64,000 nt of DNA from Helicobacter pylori_CU (GCF_000259235.1 NC_017733.1:930001-994000); one strand, 5' to 3'; positions 17,400 through 26,053 are shown, counted from the first letter of the stretch. The notes: generated from the sequence alone by a model not told the origin. Numbers and translations: made by a program.

Positions 17400-18199
17400 A
17401 AAAAATTCTACTCACCAACGATGATGGCTACCATGCAAAAGGCATTAAAGCTTTAGAACAAGCTTTAGAAGAAATGGCAGAAATTTATGTGGTCGCCCCC
17501 AAGCATGAAAAAAGCGCATGCTCGCAATGCATCACGATCACCGCGCCTTTGAGAGCGGAGAAAATTAAGGGCAAAGAAGGCCGGCATTATAGGATTGATG
17601 ATGGCACGCCAAGCGATTGCGTGTATCTGGCGATCAATGAGCTTTTTAAACATGTCTGTTTTGATTTGGTGATTTCAGGGATCAATCTTGGATCTAACAT
17701 GGGCGAAGACACGATTTATTCGGGAACGGTGGCCGGAGCGATTGAAGGCACCATTCAGGGCGTGCCTTCCATTGCGATTTCTCAAATCCTTTCTAACAAA
17801 AACAAAAACACTCCCTTAAGTTTTGATTTGGCTCAAAAGATCATCCAGGATTTAGTCCAAAGCGTTTTCACCAAAGGCTACCCTTTAAAGGGGCGCAAAC
17901 TCCTAAATGTGAATGTCCCTAATTGCTCCTTACAAGAATATAAGGGCGAACGCATCACCCCTAAGGGCTATAGGCTGTATAAAAAAGAAGTGCATAAACG
18001 AACAGACCCCAAAAATGAAAGCTATTTTTGGTTAGGGTTGCACCCTTTAGAATGGCAAAAGCGCGAAAATGAAGACAGGCTCTCTGATTTTGACGCTATC
18101 GCTTCAAACCATGCCTCTATCACGCCTTTAAATTTAGACTTAACCAGTTATGATGATTTGAAAAGCTTGGAATCTTGGCATGAGGGAATGTTAAAGTGA
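17396..18199 (+). CDS. surE: 5'-nucleotidase SurE
   Basis: SurE is a metal-dependent phosphatase acting on nucleoside monophosphates in stationary-phase survival. The 267-residue protein starts MKKILLTNDDGYHAKG with the metal-binding Asp pair (residues 9-10), has the conserved Ser in HEKSACSQCI and the Asn in SGINLGSNMGEDTIYSGTV. It matches HP0930. Its ATG overlaps the end of ispA and its TGA overlaps the GTG of the next gene, consistent with translational coupling. Confidence 0.95.
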   Translation: MKKILLTNDDGYHAKGIKALEQALEEMAEIYVVAPKHEKSACSQCITITAPLRAEKIKGKEGRHYRIDDGTPSDCVYLAINELFKHVCFDLVISGINLGSNMGEDTIYSGTVAGAIEGTIQGVPSIAISQILSNKNKNTPLSFDLAQKIIQDLVQSVFTKGYPLKGRKLLNVNVPNCSLQEYKGERITPKGYRLYKKEVHKRTDPKNESYFWLGLHPLEWQKRENEDRLSDFDAIASNHASITPLNLDLTSYDDLKSLESWHEGMLK

Positions 18200-18855
18200 T
18201 TAAAAAGCACCGCTTGGCTTTTTTAGGGCTAATTGTTGGGGTGTTTTTTTTCTTTAATGCATGCCAGCACCGCTTGCACATGGGGTATTATTCAGAAGTT
18301 ACAGGGGATTATTTGTTCAACTATAATTCCACTATCGTGGTAGCTTATGACAGAAGCGATGCGATGACTTCTTATTATATCAATGTGATTGTTTATGAAT
18401 TGCAAAAATTAGGCTTTTACAATGTCTTCACGCAAGCGGAATTCCCATTAGATAAAGCCAAAAATGTGATCTATGCGCGCATTGTCCGTAATATCTCAGC
18501 TGTGCCGTTCTACCAATACAATTACCAACTGATCGATCAAGTCAATAAGCCTTGTTATTTTCTTGGGGGGCAGTTTTATTGCTCCCAAACCCCTACGGAT
18601 TATTACGCTATCAATGGCTTTAGCGAGCAAATTTTAATGAGCGCTAATTCGCATTTTATTTTGGATTGGTATGATGTGGTGCTGCAAAAACGGGTTTTAT
18701 ATGTAGATGGGAGCGTGAGCGGAAGGACTTGCGGCTATCAGATGCTTTATAGGGATTTGATTAAAAGCACGATCAAACGCATTGATTTTAACCGCCCTGA
18801 ACGCTACTACTATAATTTAAGACTGCCCCTTTATCAGCCATGTTATAGGCAATGA
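18196..18855 (+). CDS. Putative lipoprotein, unknown function (HP0931 type)
   Basis: This 219-residue protein begins at a GTG that overlaps the surE stop. The N-terminus has a positive charge (MIKKHR), a hydrophobic stretch and the lipobox-like FFNAC at residues 19-23, so it is probably a lipoprotein. The mature part has many tyrosines and the phrases VVAYDRSDAMTSYYIN and YYNLRLPLYQPCYRQ near the C-terminus. I do not recognise a domain. It lies within the recR-queE run, between surE and queD, with only one or two bases to the next gene. Confidence 0.75.
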   Translation: MIKKHRLAFLGLIVGVFFFFNACQHRLHMGYYSEVTGDYLFNYNSTIVVAYDRSDAMTSYYINVIVYELQKLGFYNVFTQAEFPLDKAKNVIYARIVRNISAVPFYQYNYQLIDQVNKPCYFLGGQFYCSQTPTDYYAINGFSEQILMSANSHFILDWYDVVLQKRVLYVDGSVSGRTCGYQMLYRDLIKSTIKRIDFNRPERYYYNLRLPLYQPCYRQ

Positions 18856-18856
18856 A

Positions 18857-19459
18857 ATGGTTATCAGGCGATTGTATAAATTTTGCGCTAGCCATGTGGT
18901 GCGCAATTGTTCTTCTTTAAAATGCGCTCAAAACATCCATGGGCATAATTATGAAGTGGAAGTCTTTATTGAAACCAACCGCTTGGATAGCGCGAACATG
19001 GCATTAGATTTTGGGCTGATGCAACAAGAGATGCAAGTTTTCATTGAGTCGTTTGATCATGCCCATCATTTTTGGGATAAAGAAAGCCTTGAGTTTCAGC
19101 GTTTTATAGAAAATCATTGCGTTCGTTATGTGAAATGCTCGTTTAATTTGAGCGCGGAAAGTTACGCTCTTATGTTTTTATACTACTTGACAAGGATTTT
19201 ACAAAAAAGCGTTTTTTCTAATAATGAAGGGGAGTTAAAGGTTTCTAGCGTGCGCGTGCATGAGACTAAAAACGGCTACGCGGAAAGCTTTTTAAAAGAT
19301 TTAGAAAACCCTCATTTTAAATCTTTAGTGCATAATCATTGCGTCTCTTTCTCGCAAGGCATTCAAAATTTGTGGCATGATAAGGATTTTTTCAATAAAA
19401 TCATTAGCGATGAAGAAAAATGCTTTTTTCACGCTAAGCCCTTACACCAGATCCCTTAA
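18857..19459 (+). CDS. queD: 6-carboxy-5,6,7,8-tetrahydropterin synthase (QueD/PTPS family)
   Basis: QueD converts dihydroneopterin triphosphate to 6-carboxytetrahydropterin, the second step toward preQ0 and queuosine. The zinc histidines appear in CASHVV (about residue 11) and IHGHNYEVEVF (about residues 28-38), and the catalytic cysteine lies just before them in SLKCAQN. The C-terminal HETKNGYAESF block is also family-like. At 200 residues it is longer than typical QueD, with a C-terminal extension rich in His and Phe. It lies three bases before queE. Corresponds to HP0932/HP0933. Confidence 0.88.
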   Translation: MVIRRLYKFCASHVVRNCSSLKCAQNIHGHNYEVEVFIETNRLDSANMALDFGLMQQEMQVFIESFDHAHHFWDKESLEFQRFIENHCVRYVKCSFNLSAESYALMFLYYLTRILQKSVFSNNEGELKVSSVRVHETKNGYAESFLKDLENPHFKSLVHNHCVSFSQGIQNLWHDKDFFNKIISDEEKCFFHAKPLHQIP

Positions 19460-19462
19460 AAA

Positions 19463-20218
19463 ATGAAACTCCCGGTCGTTGAGAGCTTTTTTTCCTTACA
19501 AGGTGAAGGAAAAAACATAGGCAAACCCAGTCTTTTTTTGCGCTTAGGGGGGTGTAACCTTTCATGCAAGGGCTTTAATTGTAAAACCCCATTCAATGAT
19601 GAAATCCTAACAGGTTGCGATAGCTTGTATGCGGTGCATCCTAAATTCCAAACATCTTGGGATTATTACAATGAGCCTAAGCCCTTGATTGAACGATTAG
19701 TTAATTTAGCCCCTAATTATAAGGATTTTGATTTCATTCTTACAGGCGGGGAGCCAAGCTTGTATTTTAATAACCCTATTTTATTGAGCGTTTTAGAGCA
19801 TTTCCACCATAAAAAAATCCCTTTATTTGTAGAGAGCAATGGCTCTATTTTTTTTGAATTTAGCCCTATTTTAAAAGAATTGCATTTCACTCTAAGCGTC
19901 AAACTCTCTTTTTCTTTGGAGCAAGAAAGCAAGCGGATCAACCTTAAAGCCTTACAAAACATCTTAAATAACGCTAAAAGCGCGCATTTTAAATTCGTAT
20001 TGGAGAGTCAAAACGCCGCTCAATCTATCGCAGAAATCCAAAGCCTTTTGAAACAACTCTCCTTAAAAAATAATGAAATCTTTTTAATGCCCTTAGGCAC
20101 AAATAACAACGAGCTAGATAAAAATCTAAAAACTCTAGCCCCCCTAGCCATAAAGCATGGTTTCAGGCTGAGCGATAGGCTCCATATCCGCTTGTGGGAT
20201 AATAAGAAAGGGTTTTAA
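19463..20218 (+). CDS. queE: 7-carboxy-7-deazaguanine synthase (radical SAM, QueE)
   Basis: QueE is a radical SAM enzyme that contracts the pterin ring to 7-carboxy-7-deazaguanine. The 251-residue protein opens with VESFFSLQGEGKNIGKPSLF, the usual QueE substrate region, followed by the cluster motif GGCNLSCKGFNC. Here the cysteines are spaced CX3CX4C, rather than the CX3CX2C of classical radical SAM proteins. Later motifs ILTGGEPSLY and LHIRLWDNKKGF are typical. It is the last gene of the tight plus-strand run. Corresponds to HP0934. Confidence 0.9.
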   Translation: MKLPVVESFFSLQGEGKNIGKPSLFLRLGGCNLSCKGFNCKTPFNDEILTGCDSLYAVHPKFQTSWDYYNEPKPLIERLVNLAPNYKDFDFILTGGEPSLYFNNPILLSVLEHFHHKKIPLFVESNGSIFFEFSPILKELHFTLSVKLSFSLEQESKRINLKALQNILNNAKSAHFKFVLESQNAAQSIAEIQSLLKQLSLKNNEIFLMPLGTNNNELDKNLKTLAPLAIKHGFRLSDRLHIRLWDNKKGF

Positions 20219-20308
20219 AAGACTCATAATAGCGTTATTATTTTAAGCTAAAAATTGTTATCATTACGCTCATTGAAAGATTTAGTTATTTTTGGAAGTT
20301 AGAAAATC

Positions 20309-20794
20309 ATGACCATCAAAGTTTTTTCGCCCAAATACCCCACTGAATTAGAAGAATTTTACGCTGAGCGCATCGCTGACAACCCTTTAGGGTTTATCCA
20401 ACGCTTGGATCTTTTGCCCAGCATTAGCGGGTTTGTTCAAAAATTGCGCGAGCATGGCGGGGAATTTTTTGGAATGAGAGAGGATAAAAAACTCATTGGG
20501 ATCTGCGGGCTTAATCATGTTGATAAAACAGAAGCAGAGCTGTGTAAATTCCACATTGATACCGCTTATCAATCTCAAGGGTTGGGTCAAAAACTCTATG
20601 AGAGCGTGGAGCGATACGCTTTTATTAAAGGCTATACTAAAATCTCTCTGCATGTGAGCAAGAGTCAAATCAAGGCATGCAACCTCTATCAAAAGCTGGG
20701 TTTTGTGCGCATCAAAGAAGAGGATTGCGTGGTGGAGTTGGGCGAAGAGGCTTTGATTTTCCCCACTCTTTTTATGGAAAAGATTTTGTCTTGA
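20309..20794 (+). CDS. GNAT-family N-acetyltransferase
   Basis: A 161-residue single-domain GNAT acetyltransferase. The acetyl-CoA binding motif A is visible as FHIDTAYQSQGLGQKLYES (about residues 88-106), with a following motif B in CNLYQKLGFVRIKEEDC. The substrate is not identifiable from the sequence. It matches HP0935, stands alone after a 90-base spacer with its own probable promoter, and borders the hom-containing accessory zone. Confidence 0.85.
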   Translation: MTIKVFSPKYPTELEEFYAERIADNPLGFIQRLDLLPSISGFVQKLREHGGEFFGMREDKKLIGICGLNHVDKTEAELCKFHIDTAYQSQGLGQKLYESVERYAFIKGYTKISLHVSKSQIKACNLYQKLGFVRIKEEDCVVELGEEALIFPTLFMEKILS

Positions 20795-21009
20795 TTGGTG
20801 CATCCATTTGACACACGCCTTTTCCCCATCAAACTTTCATTAACACAGCCTAATTAATGCTAAATAAACTATAAAACGAACGCTTGTTTTTAAAAATTTG
20901 TTTTAATATGAAACACTAATCCCTTGTAAAAACTTTAAATTTCAAAAAACAAACAAACAACCCCCTTAAATTGTATAATAAAGGCACTATAAACTAAAAA
21001 GAGATAACC
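20795..21009. other. AT-rich spacer upstream of the hom gene
   Basis: The spacer contains no open frame of note. It holds the tract of AAAC/AAACAAAC near 20946-20960 and the hom promoter at 20974-20979. The boundary between conserved core sequence and the strain-variable hom insert must lie in this stretch. Confidence 0.5.
20974..20979 (+). promoter_or_regulatory. -10 box (TATAAT) of the hom gene
   Basis: TATAAT lies 30 bases upstream of the hom ATG at 21010, with AAAGAGAT as a weak ribosome binding site close to the ATG. Transcription would start near 20986. Confidence 0.6.
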
Positions 21010-22971
21010 ATGAGAAAACTATTCATCCCACTTTTATTATTCAGCGCTTTAGAATCGAACGAGAAAAATGGCTTTTTCATAGAAGCCGGCTTTGAAACCG
21101 GGCTATTAGAAGGCACGCAAACGCAAGAAAAAAGACACACCACCACAAAAAACACTTACGCAACTTACAATTATTTACCCACAGACACGATTTTAAAAAG
21201 AGCGGCTAATTTATTTACCAATACTGAAGCGATTTCAAAATTGAAATTCTCATCTTTATCCCCCATTAGAGTGTTGTATATGTATAATGGTCAATTAACT
21301 ATAGAAAACTTCCTACCTTATAATCTAAGCAATGTGAAGCTTAGCTTTACAGACGCTCAAGGCAATGTGATCGATCTAGGCGTGATAGAAACTATCCCCA
21401 AACACTCTAAGATTATTTTGCCCGGAGAGGCATTTGATAGTCTAAAAATTGACCCTTATACTTTATTTCTTCCAAAGATTGAAGCCACTAGCACTTCTGT
21501 TTCTGACGCTAACACGCAAAGGGTGTTTGAAACGCTCAATAAGATTAAGACAAATTTGGTCGTAAATTATAGGAATGAAAACAAATTTAAAGATCACGAG
21601 AACCACTGGGAAGCTTTCACCCCACAAACCGCAGAAGAATTCACCAATTTAATGTTGAACATGATCGCTGTCTTAGACTCCCAATCTTGGGGCGATGCGA
21701 TCTTAAACGCTCCTTTTGAATTCACTAATAAAGGCGGAGGAGGGGAATGCGATACCAGCAAAGAGAATGAATGCGTAAATCCCGGAACAAATGGGCTTGT
21801 CAATTCTCAAAATAAAAGTTATGTGTTAAACAAACAAGACATTGTCAATAAATTTAGAAACAAAGCGGATCTTGATGTCGTTGTTTTAAAGGATTCAGGG
21901 GTTGTAGGGCTTGGGAGTGATATTACCCCTAGCAACAATGATGATGGTAAGCATTATGGCCAATTAGGGGTAGTGGCTTCTGCCTTAGATCCTAAAAAAC
22001 TCTTTGGTAATGACCTTAAGACTATCAATTTAGAGGATTTAAGAACCATTTTGCATGAATTCAGCCACACTAAAGGCTATGGGCATAACGGGAACATGAC
22101 TTATCAAAGAGTGCCAACCGGTCAAAACGAAAATGGCAAGCCAAAAGATTCTGATGGTCTCCCCTATAATGTGTGTTCGCTTTATGGGGGTCAAGGTCAG
22201 AGCGCTTTCCCTAGCAACTACCCTAATTCCATCTATCACAATTGCGCAGATGTCCCAGCTGGCTTTTTAGGGGTAACAGCAGCGGTTTGGCAGCAGCTTA
22301 TTAATCAAAACGCTTTACCTATAGATTACGCGAATTTGAGCGCTCAAACAAACTACAATCTAAACGCTAGTTTGAACACGCAAGATTTAGCCAATTCCAT
22401 GCTTGGCACCATTCAAAAGACCTTTTTGACTTCTAGCGTCACTAACCATTACACTTCAAGTGCGTCGCAAAGTTTTAGAAGTCCTATTTTAGGGGTTAAC
22501 GCTAAAATAGGCTATCAAAACTACTTTAATGATTTCATAGGGTTGGCTTATTATGGCATCATCAAATACAATTACGCTAAAGCTATTAACCAAAAAGTCC
22601 AGCAATTGAGCTATGGTGGGGGGTTAGATTTGTTATTGGATTTCATCACCACTTACTCTAATAAAAATAGCCCTATAGATATTCAAACCAGAAGAAACTT
22701 TTCTTCATCTTTTGGTATCTTTGGGGGGTTAAGGGGCTTGTATAACAGCTATTATGTGCTCAATAAAGTCAAAGGGAGCGGTAATTTAGATGTGGCTACC
22801 GGGTTGAACTACCGCTATAAGCATTCTAAGTATTCTGTAGGGATTAGCATTCCCTTAATCCAAAGAAAAGCTAGCGTCGTTTCTAGTGGTAGCGATTACA
22901 CGAACTCTTTTGTTTTCAATGAAGGGGCTAGCCATTTTAAGGTGTTTTTCAATTATGGGTGGGTGTTTTAG
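21010..22971 (+). CDS. homA: Hom-family outer membrane protein, homA-type, with metzincin-like motif
   Basis: A 653-residue outer membrane protein of the Hom family. A short signal peptide (MRKLFIPLLLFSALESN) precedes the mature start NGFFIEAGFETGLLEG. The C-terminal 170 residues are beta-barrel-like and end HFKVFFNYGWVF. Position next to the GNAT gene and proP corresponds to the J99 homB locus (jhp0870). The segment bounded by the sites I recall for the published homA/homB PCR (21518-21645) is 128 bases, the size reported for homA rather than homB. Residues 349-359 read HEFSHTKGYGH, a perfect HExxHxxGxxH zinc-protease consensus, followed by NMTYQRV. Four cysteines flank this part. Hom proteins affect adhesion and inflammation; protease activity is only inferred here. 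Confidence 0.85.
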   Translation: MRKLFIPLLLFSALESNEKNGFFIEAGFETGLLEGTQTQEKRHTTTKNTYATYNYLPTDTILKRAANLFTNTEAISKLKFSSLSPIRVLYMYNGQLTIENFLPYNLSNVKLSFTDAQGNVIDLGVIETIPKHSKIILPGEAFDSLKIDPYTLFLPKIEATSTSVSDANTQRVFETLNKIKTNLVVNYRNENKFKDHENHWEAFTPQTAEEFTNLMLNMIAVLDSQSWGDAILNAPFEFTNKGGGGECDTSKENECVNPGTNGLVNSQNKSYVLNKQDIVNKFRNKADLDVVVLKDSGVVGLGSDITPSNNDDGKHYGQLGVVASALDPKKLFGNDLKTINLEDLRTILHEFSHTKGYGHNGNMTYQRVPTGQNENGKPKDSDGLPYNVCSLYGGQGQSAFPSNYPNSIYHNCADVPAGFLGVTAAVWQQLINQNALPIDYANLSAQTNYNLNASLNTQDLANSMLGTIQKTFLTSSVTNHYTSSASQSFRSPILGVNAKIGYQNYFNDFIGLAYYGIIKYNYAKAINQKVQQLSYGGGLDLLLDFITTYSNKNSPIDIQTRRNFSSSFGIFGGLRGLYNSYYVLNKVKGSGNLDVATGLNYRYKHSKYSVGISIPLIQRKASVVSSGSDYTNSFVFNEGASHFKVFFNYGWVF

Positions 22972-23024
22972 AGTGTGAAAATATTGAAAAGCTCAATCAA
23001 GCGATAATCTCATTGTGATGCACT

Positions 23025-23046
23025 CCATAGGGGCTATGGGGTTTTA
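23025..23046 (+). terminator. Rho-independent terminator after homA
   Basis: CCATAG at 23025-23030 pairs with CTATGG at 23034-23039 across GGG, followed by GGTTTT. It lies 54 bases after the hom stop on the same strand. Confidence 0.6.
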
Positions 23047-23074
23047 ATGAGGTTGCAGAGAGGAATTATAATAT

Positions 23075-23093
23075 CCCCCCACCCCCTTAAGAG
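23075..23093 (+). repeat. C-rich element CCCCCCACCCCCTTAAGAG downstream of homA
   Basis: This 19-base element resembles the minus-strand sequence at 47374-47391 (CCCCCCTATCCCCTTAAGAG) and the one at 53311-53328. All three lie 3' of a gene and in the same orientation relative to that gene. Confidence 0.5.
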
Positions 23094-23220
23094 TTTTACA
23101 ACAAAATGAAATCTAAAACGATAAGTTTAAAAATCTTTGAATGTTAAGAATTTCATTACCACCAAAATCCACCAACGCCAAGCGTTAAACCCTTACAACA
23201 AATGGTGCTAAAACACCCTA

Positions 23221-23405
23221 TTAAAACTTAAATAATAACGCTTCATTTTTTAGCTTTTTCTCTCTTTCTCCACGAAATTCCTCTATATTTTCCCATTCTA
23301 ATTTTAGGTTCAATATAGTTTCTTTTTTTAAATATGGTCTGATGAAAATCGGCTCAATCTTGGTTGAATGATTCAAAGGTTTGCACATCCTTCATGCTGT
23401 GGGCG
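23221..23405 (-). pseudogene. Decayed partial copy of the DUF262/HNH gene
   Basis: On the minus strand this stretch encodes LKLEWENIEEFRGEREKK and a stop at 23221, closely matching the C-terminal end of the DUF262/HNH protein (LELEWENIKEFREKREEA). Two shorter matching pieces follow: AAATATGGTCT at about 23330, matching the HIDHIYPK region near 25327, and TTCAAAGGTTTGCACATCC at about 23371, matching 25494. The order and orientation of pieces are the same as in the full gene, with internal deletions. The last matching bases overlap the final codons of proP. Confidence 0.75.
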
Positions 23406-24738
23406 ACACTTCGGTATCACTGGATTTGCGGTAAATTGGTGCCATTAAAAGCGATGTAATAAAAGCAATTAAAGAAACTATGAGGATATAAAAGCTCAAA
23501 CCATAACTTTGCAAACTTTCAGGCGCTGCTATGGCTTTTGCGTTTAACCAGCTTGAAAGTTGAGGGGTAAAGCCAGCGGTTATAGCATAGGCTATGTTAT
23601 AAGCAAAGGAAATCCCACTAAAACGGATTCTAGCACTAAACACATCGCTCATGAAAATGGGACAAAAATTCATAATGCCCGCACAAAAGCAAGCTAAAAA
23701 GTATAAAACTATGGTATTGATTAAACTTGGCGCGTTAGAATAAAATTCTTTGAAGAATAAAAAGCCAAAAAACCCAAAGGCCGCACTAAAAGCCATACAA
23801 ACTTTGTGCGGTTTGATTTTATCGGCCAAAAACCCGGTGAAAATAATAGAACTTACAATACCAACAAGCCCTAAAATTTGAAAATAGGTTTTTTCAAAAG
23901 GAGTGAAATTAAAATTGGGATGCTTGAGAGTAAAATTGGGAATAAAAAGGATAAAAATCAAAATACAAGCGGTTAAAACCCAAGTGATAAGCATGGAGAT
24001 TGATATACCAAAGAGGGAGTTTTTAAACACCTCTTTAAGCGGGAATTTGACTAATGCATCGTCTTGCTTCATTTGCTGAAAAACAGGAGTTTCCTCTAAA
24101 AAGCGCCTCAAATACACAGAAATGATACCAAAAATCCCTCCAAGCCCAAAGGCAACCCTCCAAGCCCAATCTTCAACAACAGGCTTGTCAAAAACCATAT
24201 AAATCCCTATATAAACCAAACTCCCAAGCAAAATCCCAGAAACTACAGAAGCGGTTAAAAAACCAATATAAGTGTTTTTTTGGCCTTGCGGGGCATGCTC
24301 ATGGACAAAAACCCAAGCACCAGGCAATTCACCACCCACAGCAACGCCTTGACAAATCCTAACAAACACCAAAAAAACAGGAGCTATGTAACCAAGATAA
24401 TGAGCGTTTTTTAGGCTAAGTCCCATGCTATCAACGCCAAAACCCACCAAATGATTAAAAGTTGGCATCAAAGCTAGCGCAAAGGTTGGGATCACCATTA
24501 GTAAAATAGAGAGCATGAACATGTTTTTACGACCGAATTTATCCCCAAAGTGGGCCATCACTATGCCGCCAAGCGGGCGCGCCAGATAACCTGCAGCAAA
24601 GATACCATAAGTGTTGATTTCAGACCAAATAGGGCTGAGCGTGTTCGGGAAAAAGTGTTTGGCAATGATACTCGTAAAAAATACAAAGATGATAAAATCG
24701 TAAAATTCTAAAGTCCCCCCAAGCGAAGATAACCCCAA
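23392..24738 (-). CDS. proP: MFS metabolite:H+ symporter (proline/betaine transporter family)
   Basis: A 448-residue inner membrane transporter of the MHS family within the major facilitator superfamily, corresponding to HP0936 (annotated ProP). It has about 12 hydrophobic segments, the MFS motif GDKFGRKNMF (about residues 64-73) and the N-terminal signature SSLGGTLEFYDF. The start is a TTG at 24738 preceded by AGAGGT eight bases away. Codons upstream continue the family pattern (KKEVRT) but have no standard start. The last codons (DTEVSPTA) run into DNA that matches the nuclease remnant, so the C-terminus may have been altered. The true substrate is uncertain. Confidence 0.88.
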   Translation of the reverse strand: MGLSSLGGTLEFYDFIIFVFFTSIIAKHFFPNTLSPIWSEINTYGIFAAGYLARPLGGIVMAHFGDKFGRKNMFMLSILLMVIPTFALALMPTFNHLVGFGVDSMGLSLKNAHYLGYIAPVFLVFVRICQGVAVGGELPGAWVFVHEHAPQGQKNTYIGFLTASVVSGILLGSLVYIGIYMVFDKPVVEDWAWRVAFGLGGIFGIISVYLRRFLEETPVFQQMKQDDALVKFPLKEVFKNSLFGISISMLITWVLTACILIFILFIPNFTLKHPNFNFTPFEKTYFQILGLVGIVSSIIFTGFLADKIKPHKVCMAFSAAFGFFGFLFFKEFYSNAPSLINTIVLYFLACFCAGIMNFCPIFMSDVFSARIRFSGISFAYNIAYAITAGFTPQLSSWLNAKAIAAPESLQSYGLSFYILIVSLIAFITSLLMAPIYRKSSDTEVSPTA

Positions 24739-25021
24739 GGTTCTTACCTCTTTTTTGCCTAAATGTTTTATTGATTATCCTTTCACTAAGGCTATCGCCC
24801 TTTTAATTTTTCATTTTGAAACTAAGATTGATAAAATTAATATAGATACCTTACACCTTAACGGCATTTTTAGATAACAAGCATTAAATGAAATTTGATT
24901 AGCGTTCAAAAAGCGAATCATTCTACCTTTTTTATCATTAAGCATCACTTAAACGAGTTTATATTTTGTTTCACCCGTTTTAAACGCTTACTTGATTGTA
25001 TCAGCCACGAAAACACTCCTA
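24739..25021. other. Spacer between the nuclease gene and proP
   Basis: This 283-base AT-rich stretch holds no convincing gene. It would contain the proP promoter. I see no terminator hairpin with a clear T-run after the nuclease stop. Confidence 0.4.
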
Positions 25022-26053
25022 TTAAGACTTAGGCAATAACACTTCTTTTAATTTGGTAATGATAGCTTCTTCTCTTTTTTCACGAAATTCCTTTATATTT
25101 TCCCATTCTAATTCTAGGGTAGGGTCAATATAATTTTTTCTTTTATACTCTTCTATGGCTCGCTCATTTTTAGATTCTTCTTTGAGCCACACCTCAGGGT
25201 CTTTATCCTTTTTGGCTTGGTTCTCTGCACCTTCTAAAAGTTGGAGGTTGAATAAATAATCCTTCCACCCATAGAAATCTTTATTTAATTTTTTATTTTC
25301 CTTTTTAAACTTGGACTTTGGATAAATATGGTCTATATGAAAAGTGGTGGTCTTATAGTTCAGGTTTGGGTATAAGATTTGCAAGATAGGAAAGACTAAA
25401 GCATGGCTACTAGAACACATCATTTCTTCTATAGCATCGTTAGTGATTTTTAAAGGGCATGTTTGGTGTTTGGCTAAATTGTGGTTGAATGCTTCAAAGG
25501 TTTGCGCATCTTTCATGCTATTGGCTATGTTGTTTAATTTTGTATCCGTTGAAGGAGTGAAATAACTCGTGATTTGAGCGTTACGGACAAATTTTAGGGC
25601 TTGTTCTTTATCGTTTTTATCCATTTTTAAAAAATATTTTGGATTTAAAAAATCAAAATAGGCTAAACTGGATAGGATATAAGCTGAACCTAGATAGCCC
25701 GCATAACCAAAAGTTTCTAATAGTTTTGCAGCATTATAAATGCTTTCTGTAATTTTCTCCCAATTGTCTTCAATCTCTTTGATATTTTTTTTATTAAAAT
25801 TTTTTAATTCAAAAGTAGTGTCTTTACCAATGAGAAGCAAGCAAGTTTTTAACACCTGGTCTTTCCCCACATTTGGAAAACCTTTGTCTTTTAAGGTATC
25901 TACTAGCTCATTCATTTTTTCTCTAATATCGCTTGAAAAACTTGCTGTCAAAATAGACATCAATAAATCAGAATAGCTTAACTTAACCCCGCCGCTATTG
26001 ACACGGATAAAGATATTTAAAAACTTTATTAAGATTTTTTTCTGTTTCTTCAA
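25022..26053 (-). CDS. DUF262/HNH (GmrSD-like) nuclease, C-terminal part after frameshift
   Basis: This frame carries the C-terminal 343 residues of a two-domain DUF262-DUF1524 protein. It begins by overlapping the upstream frame and continues the family sequence from FIRVNSGGVKLSYSDLLMS. The HNH nuclease core is HIDHIYPKSKF (about residue 236), followed by NLQLLEGAENQAKKDKDP. Proteins with this pairing act as modification-dependent restriction enzymes (GmrSD and BrxU are examples). It is separated from its N-terminal half by a single extra base in the run at 26019-26023. Whether this half is translated alone is doubtful. Confidence 0.8.
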   Translation of the reverse strand: MKKQKKILIKFLNIFIRVNSGGVKLSYSDLLMSILTASFSSDIREKMNELVDTLKDKGFPNVGKDQVLKTCLLLIGKDTTFELKNFNKKNIKEIEDNWEKITESIYNAAKLLETFGYAGYLGSAYILSSLAYFDFLNPKYFLKMDKNDKEQALKFVRNAQITSYFTPSTDTKLNNIANSMKDAQTFEAFNHNLAKHQTCPLKITNDAIEEMMCSSSHALVFPILQILYPNLNYKTTTFHIDHIYPKSKFKKENKKLNKDFYGWKDYLFNLQLLEGAENQAKKDKDPEVWLKEESKNERAIEEYKRKNYIDPTLELEWENIKEFREKREEAIITKLKEVLLPKS

